64,000 nt of DNA from Methanocella_A sp049676595 (GCF_049676595.1 NZ_CP187259.1:1984001-2048000); one strand, 5' to 3'; shown: positions 40,461 to 49,699, numbered from the stretch's first letter. The notes: generated by a model from the letters alone, not told the origin. A program made the numbers and translations.

Positions 40461-41831
40461 TTGCGCGGATCGAAAAAAACTCTCTGGCCCTTTATAGTCC
40501 TTATTGTCGGAATCGTCCTGTCGAGCGTTGCTATGTCCGGGTGCCTTGGAGGCATTCTTCCCGGGGTTTCGGAGGTAACGGCAACGCCTGCTCCGACCGT
40601 CGGGCCAACGATAAAGGCATCCATCAATGTTTCTGATGACCCCGATACGCCCGTATGCCCTCCGGGGTATACCGAAGTAACGAGCATAGACGGCACCAGG
40701 CACTGTAAAGGGCCGGATGGCTATATCTACGATCTGGCGCTTCCGGGGGAAACTCCCGTCAGGTCAGCCAACCGGTACCAGTGGCTGGGGGACCATCCGC
40801 CGGGAGCCACTGCTACGCCCACACCGACTCCGAAACCGATCATCAACATACCCTCCTCGGGGAGCTGGATTAACATGCCCGTGAGCAGCTACGAAACCGT
40901 GGAGCCCAGGGCAAGCGCAGATATACCCGCGGCTATCCTGGCAAAAATGCGCCCGCCCAACCTCGACTGGACACCGCCTGCCTATACCTCGACCGCCTTA
41001 CCCTCTCCCTCGTTAATAATCGAACCCGGCCAGAGCGTATCGTCCGTCAACGACGTAGAGCCGGGCGGACTGGTCATCGTCCGGGGAGATCATTCTACTG
41101 AGACGATCACAGTTAAGAAGCCGATGATCCTGAAAGGCGAAGACGGGGCACTCGTCAAGGGCATCGACATCGAGGCTCCGTCCATAGTGACCGGCTTCAG
41201 CGTCACAGACAGGGAATGTGGCATCTTCGCCCAGGGAATCTCAGGCACCCCCGAATGCCCGTTCATCATCGAGGGAAACCACTGCTACCGGAACGGCTAC
41301 GGGCTGAGGCTCTACTACTGCGATAACGCGCTCATCAAGAACAACTACTTCGAGAGCAACAGCGAAGTCGAGCTCCACGTGGAGCACCTGAACAACTGTA
41401 CCTTCACCGGCAACGACCTGGGTGAAGCCATGTACCACCCTGGCGAAGGCAAAGTCGACGTGGATGGTGCAGCCCTCAGGTATCTCGCCAACTGCATCTT
41501 CGAGAAGAACTACATCGGCGAGCACTACTACGGTACCAGGTGGTACTCCAGCAAAGACTGCATCATCCGGGACAACACCTACCGCAACAGCGGGTCCAAT
41601 ATCCGGCTGGGCAAAGACCAGGACAACGGCAACTTCGGCCGGTGCGAACGCATGCAGGTAACCGGCAACGACATCCGGGGCGGCACCGACGGCATCTGGG
41701 CCCAGGCCTGCCTCGACAGCACCTTCGATAACAACATCATCCGGGCCAAATACCCGTTCCCCAGCGGCTACGGCCAGGGCGGCACAGGATCAGGAAACGA
41801 CGTAGAGGTGGTGATACCATCGTACGATTAG
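40461..41831 (+). CDS. Surface lipoprotein with parallel beta-helix repeats
   Basis: The protein has 456 residues from a TTG start, which supplies the basic N-terminus of a signal peptide (RGSKKTLWPFIVLIVGIVLSS) ending in a lipobox-like VAMSGC. Thr/Pro stretches (near 40 and 115) serve as linkers. Residues about 190-450 are a right-handed beta-helix of the NosD/PbH1 type, shown by Asn-rich turns in rungs such as NCTFTGNDLG, NCIFEKNYIGEHYYG and STFDNNIIRA. Such domains bind or cleave polysaccharides or serve as surface structure. It is exported and lipid-anchored outside. It is followed by a long inverted repeat. Confidence 0.8.
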   Translation: MRGSKKTLWPFIVLIVGIVLSSVAMSGCLGGILPGVSEVTATPAPTVGPTIKASINVSDDPDTPVCPPGYTEVTSIDGTRHCKGPDGYIYDLALPGETPVRSANRYQWLGDHPPGATATPTPTPKPIINIPSSGSWINMPVSSYETVEPRASADIPAAILAKMRPPNLDWTPPAYTSTALPSPSLIIEPGQSVSSVNDVEPGGLVIVRGDHSTETITVKKPMILKGEDGALVKGIDIEAPSIVTGFSVTDRECGIFAQGISGTPECPFIIEGNHCYRNGYGLRLYYCDNALIKNNYFESNSEVELHVEHLNNCTFTGNDLGEAMYHPGEGKVDVDGAALRYLANCIFEKNYIGEHYYGTRWYSSKDCIIRDNTYRNSGSNIRLGKDQDNGNFGRCERMQVTGNDIRGGTDGIWAQACLDSTFDNNIIRAKYPFPSGYGQGGTGSGNDVEVVIPSYD

Positions 41832-41970
41832 GTAATAACCGGGCCGCAAAAGGCGTCTACCACAGAAGTACCGATGCTGGCGGAGCTTACCACCGGGGCA
41901 CGGGAAGCCTGCCCCGCCGCCACAGCGACAAAGCGGCCAGACGGTTGATTTAAAAGCAGAGTACTAGTAA

Positions 41971-42068
41971 CCACAGAGAGCAAAGAGGCGCACGGAGACT
42001 CACAGAGATTTTCTGATATATTGCTGGATGCTCAATCAATCATAAATATCTCTGTGAGTCTCTGTGGT
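41971..42068. repeat. Inverted repeat between convergent genes
   Basis: GAGACTCACAGAGAT at 41995-42009 is perfectly complementary to 42048-42062, and an outer CCACAGA (41971-41977) pairs with TCTGTGG (42061-42067) if the intervening bases loop out. It sits between the beta-helix gene and the convergent SnoaL gene and could end both transcripts. Confidence 0.6.
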
Positions 42069-42087
42069 GAAATGCCCATCATATCTT

Positions 42088-42594
42088 TCATCCAGGCCAG
42101 GATCTGATCGGCGGGAAGTCGCCCCTGTGGAACTTGGGTGATTTGCCGAGGGTGCTGACCATGTGGATGACTTCGAGCTGGAGGTACATGCCCAGCGAGT
42201 CGTAGGACTCCCAGCCTTCGGCGATCTTGCCGTCTCTGATTCTGTTGATGACGATGCACTCCACATCGATCTTTTTATTCGTGGCCGGGATGTTGGGAAG
42301 GTTGCCGGTGTGGGTGCCTTTCATGACCGAGCGGGTGACAACCCTGTCGCCTTCGGCGATCACGTCCTCGATGGCCCGGGTGAGGTCCGGGAACGCGCCT
42401 GACATCTGGAGCTCCCGCTTCCGGAAGTCCTGGTAGTCCATCACGTGGTTAAGCACGTCCGGTATATGGTGAACGTACTCCCCGGAAACGAGTTCGTCTA
42501 TCACCTCGAGGTTTCTGCGATCGTAAAACTCTTCGTAGTACCTGCGTACCAGTTGCTTGTTCTCTTCCGTAGACGTATGGTGACCCCCCGACAT
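42088..42594 (-). CDS. SnoaL-like (ester cyclase/NTF2-fold) protein
   Basis: The protein has 168 residues. It has the SnoaL pattern: NKQLVRRYYEEFYDRRNLEVIDELVSGEYVHHIP, FPDLTRAIEDVIAEGDRVVTR, GTHTGN and IDVECIVINRIRDGKIAEGWESYD. The alpha+beta barrel of this family includes polyketide cyclases and many proteins of unknown role. The last 25 residues (after about 140) are unusual for the family. It is cytosolic. The catalytic substrate cannot be told. Confidence 0.8.
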   Translation of the reverse strand: MSGGHHTSTEENKQLVRRYYEEFYDRRNLEVIDELVSGEYVHHIPDVLNHVMDYQDFRKRELQMSGAFPDLTRAIEDVIAEGDRVVTRSVMKGTHTGNLPNIPATNKKIDVECIVINRIRDGKIAEGWESYDSLGMYLQLEVIHMVSTLGKSPKFHRGDFPPIRSWPG

Positions 42595-42774
42595 GCTGCT
42601 TATGCTTATCGCACTACTATGATCTTCTCATCATGATTTACCTGACAGGCAGGAAACCCCGGATTTAGGCCTGTCAGCCGAAACTGCGATGCGATAGCCC
42701 CGGGCTATTAATCCCCGGTACGGGAGTAAACTACATCAAGTACCTGCAACTTAATTAGGCCTGGTGAACCTACA

Positions 42775-43263
42775 ATGGACTACCAGATCAGGCCTGTGGT
42801 AAATGACGACAAGCAGGGCATCGTGGACATTTTCAACTACTATGTCGAGAATACGATGGCCGCCTATCCCGAGCAGAAAGTGCCTCCAGCCTTCTTCGAC
42901 ATGCTGGCGCAGATGGCGAAGGGCTACCCATTTTACGTGGCGGAAGCTGCCGGGAGTGTCGCTGGTTATGCACTGCTGCGTCCTCACAGCCCGATGCCTG
43001 CGTTCAGGCGTTCGGCTGAGCTGACCTGTTTCATATCCCCGGGCTATACCGGTAAAGGGATCGGGACCGCCCTGCTCGACAGGCTTGTCCAGGATGCCAG
43101 AGCGCAGGGAATCGACACTATCCTGGCCAGCGTTTCCTCTGCTAACGAAAACAGTATCAACTTTCACCTGAAGCACGGCTTCGTCCGCTGCGGCACGTTT
43201 GCCCGGGCTGGCAAGAAGTTCGGCAAAGACTTCGACGAAGTCTGGTTGCAGCGGTTTATATAA
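42775..43263 (+). CDS. GNAT acetyltransferase (phosphinothricin acetyltransferase-like)
   Basis: The protein has 162 residues. It starts YQIRPVVNDDKQGIVDIFNYYVENTMA, as in PAT-type GNATs. The acetyl-CoA loop is CFISPGYTGKGIGTALLDRL (about 82-101), with a late FHLKHGFVRCGTF motif. It should transfer acetyl from acetyl-CoA to an amine of a small molecule. A single gene with its own promoter region. Confidence 0.88.
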   Translation: MDYQIRPVVNDDKQGIVDIFNYYVENTMAAYPEQKVPPAFFDMLAQMAKGYPFYVAEAAGSVAGYALLRPHSPMPAFRRSAELTCFISPGYTGKGIGTALLDRLVQDARAQGIDTILASVSSANENSINFHLKHGFVRCGTFARAGKKFGKDFDEVWLQRFI

Positions 43264-43359
43264 CCACTTTTTCAACTTACAATGGCTAACGCCTCATGCC
43301 AGGCTTAAAATAAAAAAGTCCGGGCAGGAATGCCCGGTTCTAATTATCTTTTCTTTCTT

Positions 43360-44877
43360 TTACTGCTCTTCCGAGTACGGGTACGGGTATCCGGGGTTCA
43401 TGTAGCCGGGGTACGGGTAGTAGCCGGGGTACGGGTACACGGGGTATCCATAGCCGGGCTCAACGGGGTACGGGTATCCTGGGTATGGGTAGCCTGGGTA
43501 CGGGTAGCCGGGGTGCTGGTGGCCGGGGTTGCCCGGGGTCGGCTGCGGAGTCGCGGTTGGCTTGGGGCTCGGCTTGGGCGTAGAGGTCGGCGCAGGCGTG
43601 GGCTTCGGGGTGGAAGTCGGGGCTGGCGTCGGCGTCGGGCTCGGTGCCGGGGTGTACTTGCCATCGAGGTAGTCGATAGCGTTGATTATGCTGATCCGGC
43701 CGTAGCCGTAATTGTTGTTGGGGATGCCGGAGCCAAGAGGCTTTGCTGTCTTCTCCATGATCTCCTTCACCTGGGCCGGCGTAAGGTCGGCCTTCTTCTC
43801 GAGCAGGAGGGCGACTGCACCCGATACCATCGGGCAGGCCATCGAAGTGCCGCTCATGGACAGGTAGTGCTGGTCGATCGCCTTTTCGTTCTGGATGCCT
43901 GCTGCCCTGGTGGATACGATGTCCTTGCCCGGAGCAGTTACGTCCGGCTTGACTCTGCCATCCTTGGTCGGGCCTCTGGAGCTGAACGAGGCGATGTTAT
44001 CGTTCTTGTCGGTAGCGCCGACTGTCAGCGCGTCCGGGGTGTCCGCAGGACAGCCGACCGTCTTAGCGCTCGGGCCGCTGTTGCCGGCTGCGCAGATCAC
44101 GACTTTACCGTTCTGCACTGCCTTTGTGACAGCGTCGTCTATGGCCTGGGAGTGGTCGTCAGAGCCGAGAGACATGGAGATGATCTGAGCATCGCTCTTC
44201 GCCGCATAGTTGATGCCGGCGAGGATGGTGTCCAGGCTGCCCGAACCGTCTTTGCCGAGCACCTTGACGCCTATGAAGGAGACTTCAGGAGCAACGCCCT
44301 TGTACTTGCCGCCGGAGGCGTTTCCGTTGCCACCGATGATGCCCGCACAGTGAGTGCCGTGGCCGAAGTCGTCATAAGGAGTGGTCTTGCTAGCGACCAG
44401 GTCGTTCCAGCCGACGATCCTGCCCTTCAGGTCAGGATGGGCACCGTCGATGCCTGTGTCGACGACTGCCACTTTCACGCCTTTGCCGGTGTAGCCCAGG
44501 TCCCAGACCTGCGGGGCACCGACGATGGGCGATGCCTGCTGTAAGTTCACATGGAAGACTATGTTCTTCTCTACGTATTTCACGTTCTTGAGTGTGCTGA
44601 GCTTTTCAGCTGCCTGCTCGCCGGGAACCTTGATGGCGATCCCGTTGATAATGTCATACGTATGAAGGATAGTTGCGTTGTTTTTCGCAGCGAAGGTGGT
44701 GACCTGGTCCTCCATGATGCTCGCCAGGTCCTGGCTGTCATTGAAAACGACTATGTAAGTGTCATCGGCACTATTTCCTTTCGGAGTGCCTGGCAGCGAT
44801 GTGCTGGCAGTGGCGAGAAGCGAGCTCGCGAGGATGGCCAGACATAGAACTGCAATAACTATTGTACGTTTTTTAAT
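43360..44877 (-). CDS. Secreted subtilisin-like serine protease with Tyr/Pro-rich tail, apparent ATT start
   Basis: About 505 residues. The frame of the mature enzyme extends upstream through a good signal peptide (KKRTIVIAVLCLAILASSLLA) to an ATT at 44877-44875, with GGAGGA seven bases before it and a TAA just upstream; no ATG, GTG or TTG occurs until the ATG at 44715, inside the I9 propeptide. Propeptide (DTYIVVFND) about 35-105. Catalytic triad: Asp140 in VAVVDTGID, His173 in GHGTHCAG, Ser345 in SGTSMACP. A Thr/Pro linker (about 425-465) leads to a GYPYPGYPYP-rich tail with no anchor. Substrate unknown. Exported enzyme. Confidence 0.88.
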   Translation of the reverse strand: MKKRTIVIAVLCLAILASSLLATASTSLPGTPKGNSADDTYIVVFNDSQDLASIMEDQVTTFAAKNNATILHTYDIINGIAIKVPGEQAAEKLSTLKNVKYVEKNIVFHVNLQQASPIVGAPQVWDLGYTGKGVKVAVVDTGIDGAHPDLKGRIVGWNDLVASKTTPYDDFGHGTHCAGIIGGNGNASGGKYKGVAPEVSFIGVKVLGKDGSGSLDTILAGINYAAKSDAQIISMSLGSDDHSQAIDDAVTKAVQNGKVVICAAGNSGPSAKTVGCPADTPDALTVGATDKNDNIASFSSRGPTKDGRVKPDVTAPGKDIVSTRAAGIQNEKAIDQHYLSMSGTSMACPMVSGAVALLLEKKADLTPAQVKEIMEKTAKPLGSGIPNNNYGYGRISIINAIDYLDGKYTPAPSPTPTPAPTSTPKPTPAPTSTPKPSPKPTATPQPTPGNPGHQHPGYPYPGYPYPGYPYPVEPGYGYPVYPYPGYYPYPGYMNPGYPYPYSEEQ

Positions 44878-45139
44878 GGCTTATTCCTCCAGTTGTTCTA
44901 TTAGAACACATTGAAGAATAGGATAAATACTTTCCCGATTAATCAATGGGGTTGTAATTACAGTTAATTACTAATAATACTCGTGATATTGCTTTAATTA
45001 TTGATATACAGCACGTTTCGCCTGTAAACGGATAAAAAAGGCTTGAAAACCAGGCTATTTGTAATAGTATGATGTAGTTGGCGCTACTTGCCGGAAAACT
45101 ACAATTGACGACTGCTTCAAGCCCGTTACATAAAAGGGG

Positions 45140-45158
45140 CCTTCCCTTTACGGGAAGG
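45140..45158 (-). terminator. Terminator hairpin after the FKBP gene
   Basis: CCTTCCC (45140-45146) pairs with GGGAAGG (45152-45158). On the minus strand the hairpin is followed by CCCCTTTT. It lies 14 bases past the FKBP stop codon. Confidence 0.55.
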
Positions 45159-45171
45159 TTTTAAGCTGAAC

Positions 45172-45729
45172 TTACGCGCTTACAGCCTGAATGTCTTTGA
45201 CCGTAATCATGAAATGCAGGGTTTTTCCTGCCATCCGGTTGTTGAAGTCGATGAACACTGTCGAGTTATTCGGTATGCTGTGGACTCGGACCGGCTGCAT
45301 GTTATAGTACAGGGTATCGTTTACCTGCGGCGTGATGTTGCTGCTGGTCAGGATGCTCATATTGACCGGCAGGATCAGCTCGGGGTTGTATTCTCCGTAG
45401 GCATCCTTCGGCGCCAGGGTAACGTTCTTCGTTTCACCGGCTTTCATGCCGATGGTCGCGTTGTCGAAGCCCGAGATCATGTCTCCGGAGCCGGCTACGA
45501 ATGACAGCGGGGCATAGTCTCTGTACGGGCTGTAGATGCCTGCATCCTGGGCGACGGAGGCGATGGAAGTGTCGAATATAGAGCCGTTATCGTACGAGCC
45601 GATATAGTCGACGCTGACATTATCGCCCACTTTGACGGTATTATTTCCTGTCTGGCCGGTACATCCGGCGATCAGGGTCAGGGATAGTACCAGCAGAATT
45701 GCCGGTATCCAGCCTTTTCTAGATATCAT
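45172..45729 (-). CDS. FKBP-type peptidyl-prolyl isomerase, lipoprotein
   Basis: The protein has 185 residues. The signal peptide ends in a lipobox LIAGC (Cys near residue 23). The FKBP domain (VKVGDNVSVDYIGSYDNGSIFDTS, SFVAGSGDMISGFDNATIGMKAGETKNVTL, PKDAYGEYNPELILPV) includes the inserted IF/flap region of the SlyD-like long archaeal type. It should speed proline isomerisation or act as a chaperone outside the membrane. It follows the protease gene on the same strand with a separating terminator region. Confidence 0.9.
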   Translation of the reverse strand: MISRKGWIPAILLVLSLTLIAGCTGQTGNNTVKVGDNVSVDYIGSYDNGSIFDTSIASVAQDAGIYSPYRDYAPLSFVAGSGDMISGFDNATIGMKAGETKNVTLAPKDAYGEYNPELILPVNMSILTSSNITPQVNDTLYYNMQPVRVHSIPNNSTVFIDFNNRMAGKTLHFMITVKDIQAVSA

Positions 45730-45865
45730 GATAAATCACTCACTACCTATAGGGAATACATGGCAGCACATATATTCTTTATCGCCTGATAATCCAACTG
45801 CCGTAAGAAGAACAATTATCCGATGAGCAAGTCAGTGGCGGACCGCTTCAGACATGCCAATTAAG

Positions 45866-46978
45866 TCACCGTATCTCTTTGAGCGTATACTTGCTCGACC
45901 CCAGCCCGATGCTCTCCCCGTACTGGATCTGAACCAGGCCTTTGGTCTTTTCCCAGGTGCCCTCGAACTTGTCGTCGCCAGGCTCGAAGTGATCTTTGAG
46001 CCGGCTGCCACGTAATCCGATCTGCTGTTTCACCAGGTCAAAGCTCGCCATGTCGATGGCTACCGGGTCAGTGGAGGCCAGGATGCCGATGTCAGGGACT
46101 ATCGGGGCGTCGCTCCACGGGACGCAATCGCACTCCGGGGTAATGTGGATTAAAAAGTTCATGTACCCGATGCGCCCGTCCTTGCCCTGGACTGCGCCAA
46201 GGGCATACTCGGTCATCATCTCCATGAACGGGACGATATCCTTATCCCAGTCGAAGCTGATGGAGCCCACCGGGCAAACGGTCATGCACTCGCCGCAGCC
46301 GATGCAGATCTCATCGTCGACGACAGCGATATCCTGTTCCATGTGTACGGCAATTCTGGGGCAGACGGCAGCGCACCGCCCGCAGCCGGCACAACCTTTC
46401 TCGTCCACAAGGGGTCGTAATCCCCTGTGCTGGTCCATCTTCCCGGCTGCGGGAGCACAGCCCATACCCAGGTTTTTGATCGCCCCGCCGAACCCTGCCA
46501 TGCCATGGCCTTTCACGTGGGACAGCACCAGCATGCTCCCGGGCGACAGAATGTCGCTGGCGATTTTCACGCTTTGAAAGTGCTTACCCTTGATCGGCAC
46601 CTCGCGGTAATTATCGCTGATAAGGCCATCGGCAATGATGCAAGGAGCATTCACGACCGAATAGCTGAACCCATGCTCGACTGCGGTGATCAGGTGCTCG
46701 ACAGAGTCGTGCCTGCTGCCTGAATACAGCGTGTTTGTATCAGTGAGAAACGGCTTGCCGCCCCTCGCCTTGATCTTATCGACCACCTGCCTGACATAGA
46801 CGGGTCGCACATACGTATCGTTACCCCGCTCCCCGAAGTGCACCTTCACCGGCACCAGTTCCCCCTCGGCGATGATGTTGCCGAACCCCGCAGCGTCGAA
46901 GAGCTTCTGGATCTTGGTGATCGTGTTGACCCTCGTCTTTCCCGTCTTCAGCCTCGCAAAGTAAACCATCGAAGTCAT
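45866..46978 (-). CDS. DUF362 protein with two 4Fe-4S ferredoxin motifs
   Basis: The protein has 370 residues, possibly starting at the fourth codon. The DUF362 domain begins VPVKVHFGERGNDTYVRPVYVRQVVDKIK and includes LSHVKGHGMAGFGGAIKNLGMG. Between its halves are two ferredoxin motifs, CAGCGRCAAVCPRIAV (about 195-210) and CIGCGECMTVCPVGSI (about 225-240), each binding a 4Fe-4S cluster. DUF362 proteins are common in methanogens and clostridia, with roles in redox metabolism that are not settled. It is cytosolic. It is monocistronic. Confidence 0.88.
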   Translation of the reverse strand: MTSMVYFARLKTGKTRVNTITKIQKLFDAAGFGNIIAEGELVPVKVHFGERGNDTYVRPVYVRQVVDKIKARGGKPFLTDTNTLYSGSRHDSVEHLITAVEHGFSYSVVNAPCIIADGLISDNYREVPIKGKHFQSVKIASDILSPGSMLVLSHVKGHGMAGFGGAIKNLGMGCAPAAGKMDQHRGLRPLVDEKGCAGCGRCAAVCPRIAVHMEQDIAVVDDEICIGCGECMTVCPVGSISFDWDKDIVPFMEMMTEYALGAVQGKDGRIGYMNFLIHITPECDCVPWSDAPIVPDIGILASTDPVAIDMASFDLVKQQIGLRGSRLKDHFEPGDDKFEGTWEKTKGLVQIQYGESIGLGSSKYTLKEIR

Positions 46979-47122
46979 GCGGTGGACCCACCTTAATTAA
47001 ATAGCACAACGCTCTCGGCTTGCGCAGAGATATTCTACACCACCGCCATCCCCGGCAAAAATACCAGAATAAATCGATGATGACGACCTGCGAAGGCAAA
47101 TCGCTCAGTATAGTAGCAATCG
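46979..47122. other. Short gene-free gap
   Basis: Nothing convincing is seen before the repeat field at 47123. The DUF362 promoter should be here. Confidence 0.4.
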
Positions 47123-47647
47123 AACCACGGTGGCACGGCTCTTTATTTCTACATCTACAAAACAAATTATTGAACCACGGCGGCACGGCGACACAAAGAC
47201 AAAGCGATCCATGATCAGCCGGATGGTAAATCTAACCACGGCGGCACGGCGACACAGAGACAGTGGCGAACTGGTAAAAGGGAACTCTTTTTAGGTCCAC
47301 GGCGGCACGGAGACAGCGCATTAATTTTAAGATGCTTACTGGCCAATCGTTTCAACCTGGCTTTACGATCAATAGCTGGAACGTTTCAATACCTCGTCGA
47401 ATCTGGACAGGTTTAGTTGAAATGCTGGAGATACGATTGTCTCGGTGCACTCAACCCACTGTGCCGCCGTGGATCCTTAAAAAAGAGCCTTACTGTTCAG
47501 GTATGGTCTGTCTCCGTGTCGCCGTGCCGCCGTGGTTAGACAGTTGATCATGTTATTGTTTCTCGCACTGTCTCCGTGTCGCCGTGCCGCTGTGGTTCAA
47601 GTATCTGATTTCCAGTTGTCAGGATAAATAGCCGTGCCGCTGTGGTT
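47123..47647. repeat. Nested inverted repeats with AACCACGGCGGCACGGCGACAC words
   Basis: Four forward copies (47123-47139, 47173-47200, 47234-47261, 47295-47316) face four inverted copies (47461-47473, 47509-47537, 47569-47597, 47631-47647). Full units read AACCACGGCGGCACGGCGAC followed by ACAGAGAC. The centre (about 47317-47460) is unique DNA. A transcript could fold as a multi-branched hairpin. No gene is supported in this stretch. Confidence 0.8.
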
Positions 47648-47705
47648 CATTTTTTTGTATTATTTGATCGGCCCGGCGGAGGTGGACCGGGCCGGCTGTG
47701 GCTGT

Positions 47706-48773
47706 TTATTCGACGGGTATGCGCTTCATCGGCCCGTCGGGCTGTTCTTCTGGGGTGATCTTCAGCTGCCGCTTGTCGAACATCCGGACGATGGTGAGGG
47801 TCGCCTGGGTGCCGATCTTTTCTTCGCTGAGCAGCTTGTGGAGGTCGTCTACGTTGTTGACAGGCTTGTCGTCCAGGCCGATGATGACGTCGCCGGCAAC
47901 GAGGCCTGTCCTGTCGGCGGGGCTGTCTCTTTCGAGGTTGACCACGAGCACGCCCTGGTTAGAGCTAAGCTTGAGGGACTCGACGATCTCGTCTTTGATG
48001 ACCACATTCTGGCCTGCCACTCCTATGCGGCCACGCCTGATCCTGCCGTCGGTCATTAGCTTTGAGGCTACGAATCTGGCGATGCTGGAGGGGATGGCGA
48101 AGCAGATGCCCTGCGCCGGGAAGATGATGGCGGAGTTGATGCCGATGACTTCTCCGGCCGAGTTTACCAGTGGCCCTCCGGAGTTGCCGGGGTTGAGGGA
48201 CGCGTCGGTCTGGATGACGTCGTCGATGAGCCGGCCATTGTATGTCCGGAGCGATCTGCCTACTGCGCTGACTACGCCAGACGTTACCGTACACTGGAAA
48301 CCGTAGGGATTTCCAATCGCTATGACCAGCTGGCCGACTTTAAGGGACTGGGAGTCTCCAATGGTGGCGTGGACCAGGTTCGGTGCTTCAATCTTTACGA
48401 CGGCGAGGTCTGTGGCAGGGTCGTCGCCGATCACCTGTGCCGGGAATTTTCTGCCGTCCGACAGAATGACGTCGATCTGGGATGCCTCGTGGACGACGTG
48501 GCTGTTGGTCAGGATATAGCCGTCAGGAGTGAAGATGAAGCCTGAGCCGCTGCCCGGCACTTCCTGTTCGGCCTGGTTGAAAAACGACTGCCTGACCAGC
48601 ATCTTGCGCTTGATGTCGATCTTCACGACCGACGGGCTTACTTTTTCGACTACGCTGACCACTGTTCTGGAGTATGCGTCAAGCAGCTCTCCATCGGTGG
48701 GCCTCTGAGTATCGTGGGCGACTCTCTGAGCCGCCTCCCCTGTAGCGGAAACTGGTATGACTATCGGGTCCAT
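47706..48773 (-). CDS. HtrA/DegP-type serine protease with PDZ domain
   Basis: The protein has 355 residues and no signal peptide or membrane helix, unlike typical HtrA, so it appears cytosolic. The trypsin-like domain has His92 in ILTNSHVVH, Asp122 in PATDLAVVKI and Ser198 in NPGNSGGPLVN. A PDZ domain follows at about 260-345 (GVLVVNLERDSPADRTGLVAGDVIIGLDDKPVNNVDDL). It should degrade or refold damaged proteins. The gene is preceded by its own promoter region and followed by the repeat field. Confidence 0.93.
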   Translation of the reverse strand: MDPIVIPVSATGEAAQRVAHDTQRPTDGELLDAYSRTVVSVVEKVSPSVVKIDIKRKMLVRQSFFNQAEQEVPGSGSGFIFTPDGYILTNSHVVHEASQIDVILSDGRKFPAQVIGDDPATDLAVVKIEAPNLVHATIGDSQSLKVGQLVIAIGNPYGFQCTVTSGVVSAVGRSLRTYNGRLIDDVIQTDASLNPGNSGGPLVNSAGEVIGINSAIIFPAQGICFAIPSSIARFVASKLMTDGRIRRGRIGVAGQNVVIKDEIVESLKLSSNQGVLVVNLERDSPADRTGLVAGDVIIGLDDKPVNNVDDLHKLLSEEKIGTQATLTIVRMFDKRQLKITPEEQPDGPMKRIPVE

Positions 48774-48962
48774 GTATGTGTACCACTTTTAAAGCAGATG
48801 TTTTCACAAGCTGTTCATTGTCCGGAGTAAACCCCCGGACCAGCTAGCTAACTGTTATTTACAAAAAGTAAATACTATATCTATTAATACTTTCTGTATG
48901 TAGATATGGTGCTACGCGTACAAGTGATCGGAGAGCTGATTACTGGGAAAATGCCCGGCTGT

Positions 48963-48989
48963 CCGGTGTACTGCTGTTCGGCACACCGG
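48963..48989 (-). terminator. Hairpin after the lipoprotein gene
   Basis: CCGGTGT (48963-48969) pairs with ACACCGG (48983-48989), extended by an outer GCC/GGC pairing, with a T-run (CATTTTCC) further on in the minus-strand sense. It lies 33 bases past the stop of the gene ending at 49022. Confidence 0.45.
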
Positions 48990-49021
48990 CCAGGCAAAAT
49001 ATGGGGGTCTTTTCAGCTTAT

Positions 49022-49699
49022 CTAAGCGTAGCTCACCAGTTCCATTGAAGTGGTAATCCGTGTGCCGTCGCTGGTGCCGGCACCGGCAATCTTAATCGGA
49101 ATCGGCACGCGCTCGTCCATCCATAGCGTGATTCCACTGTCGGTGCTGGTATATTTTTTGGCCGCCGGGAAGACGCCCTTGGGAACTGCGATAAACTCCG
49201 TGCCCTCGTCGTAGAACTGGACCTTCGAGGAGATGGTGGCCATATCTGCGTTCCAGTAGGCCGGGTCGTTCTCCGGAATATCCTTCTCGGTCGTTCCGTT
49301 GGCCGACATTGTGCTGGCATGGCCGCCCAGTATCCAGTTATTGGCCTGGTTATAGTAAAGGTCAGTGATCGTCGTTATAGCATGGCTTCCTTCGCCGATA
49401 ATCCTGGTTTCCCTCATGTGCCGCGCATCTGCTACGTTACCATACGGTACAATTTCGTACTCGGCTTTTATCTTGCCCACGCGTACCGAGGATTTACCGT
49501 CCGAAGCATAGATGTCGTACTCGAACATGTGAAATTGGCTCATGTTGAAAAGTAGCAGCCCATGGCTGATCTCAGTAGTATTTCCGGGTACCGGCGTCAC
49601 TGTAACGGTACTGCTGCCCGGCTGAGTGCACCCTGCTGTGAGGGCTGCGGCCGACAGCGTGATGAATAAAAGTAAAACGGCGCTCAATTTTCCTTTCAT
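49022..49699 (-). CDS. Lipoprotein of unknown function
   Basis: The protein has 225 residues. A signal peptide (KLSAVLLLFITLSAAALTAGC) ends in a lipobox with Cys24. A short Thr/Val/Pro linker is followed by a beta-rich domain (residues about 45-225) with no known motif. It should be anchored outside the membrane. The related lipobox proteins at 45172 and 40461 share only the export signal. Confidence 0.7.
   Translation of the reverse strand: MKGKLSAVLLLFITLSAAALTAGCTQPGSSTVTVTPVPGNTTEISHGLLLFNMSQFHMFEYDIYASDGKSSVRVGKIKAEYEIVPYGNVADARHMRETRIIGEGSHAITTITDLYYNQANNWILGGHASTMSANGTTEKDIPENDPAYWNADMATISSKVQFYDEGTEFIAVPKGVFPAAKKYTSTDSGITLWMDERVPIPIKIAGAGTSDGTRITTSMELVSYA

Noticed and set aside
43330..44544. 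404-codon plus-strand frame opposite the subtilase
   Set aside because: The Val/Arg/Gly repeats are the antisense of the Tyr/Pro tail and protease core.
47332..47547. 71-codon frame within the nested repeats
   Set aside because: Much of it is made of repeat words; no start signal.
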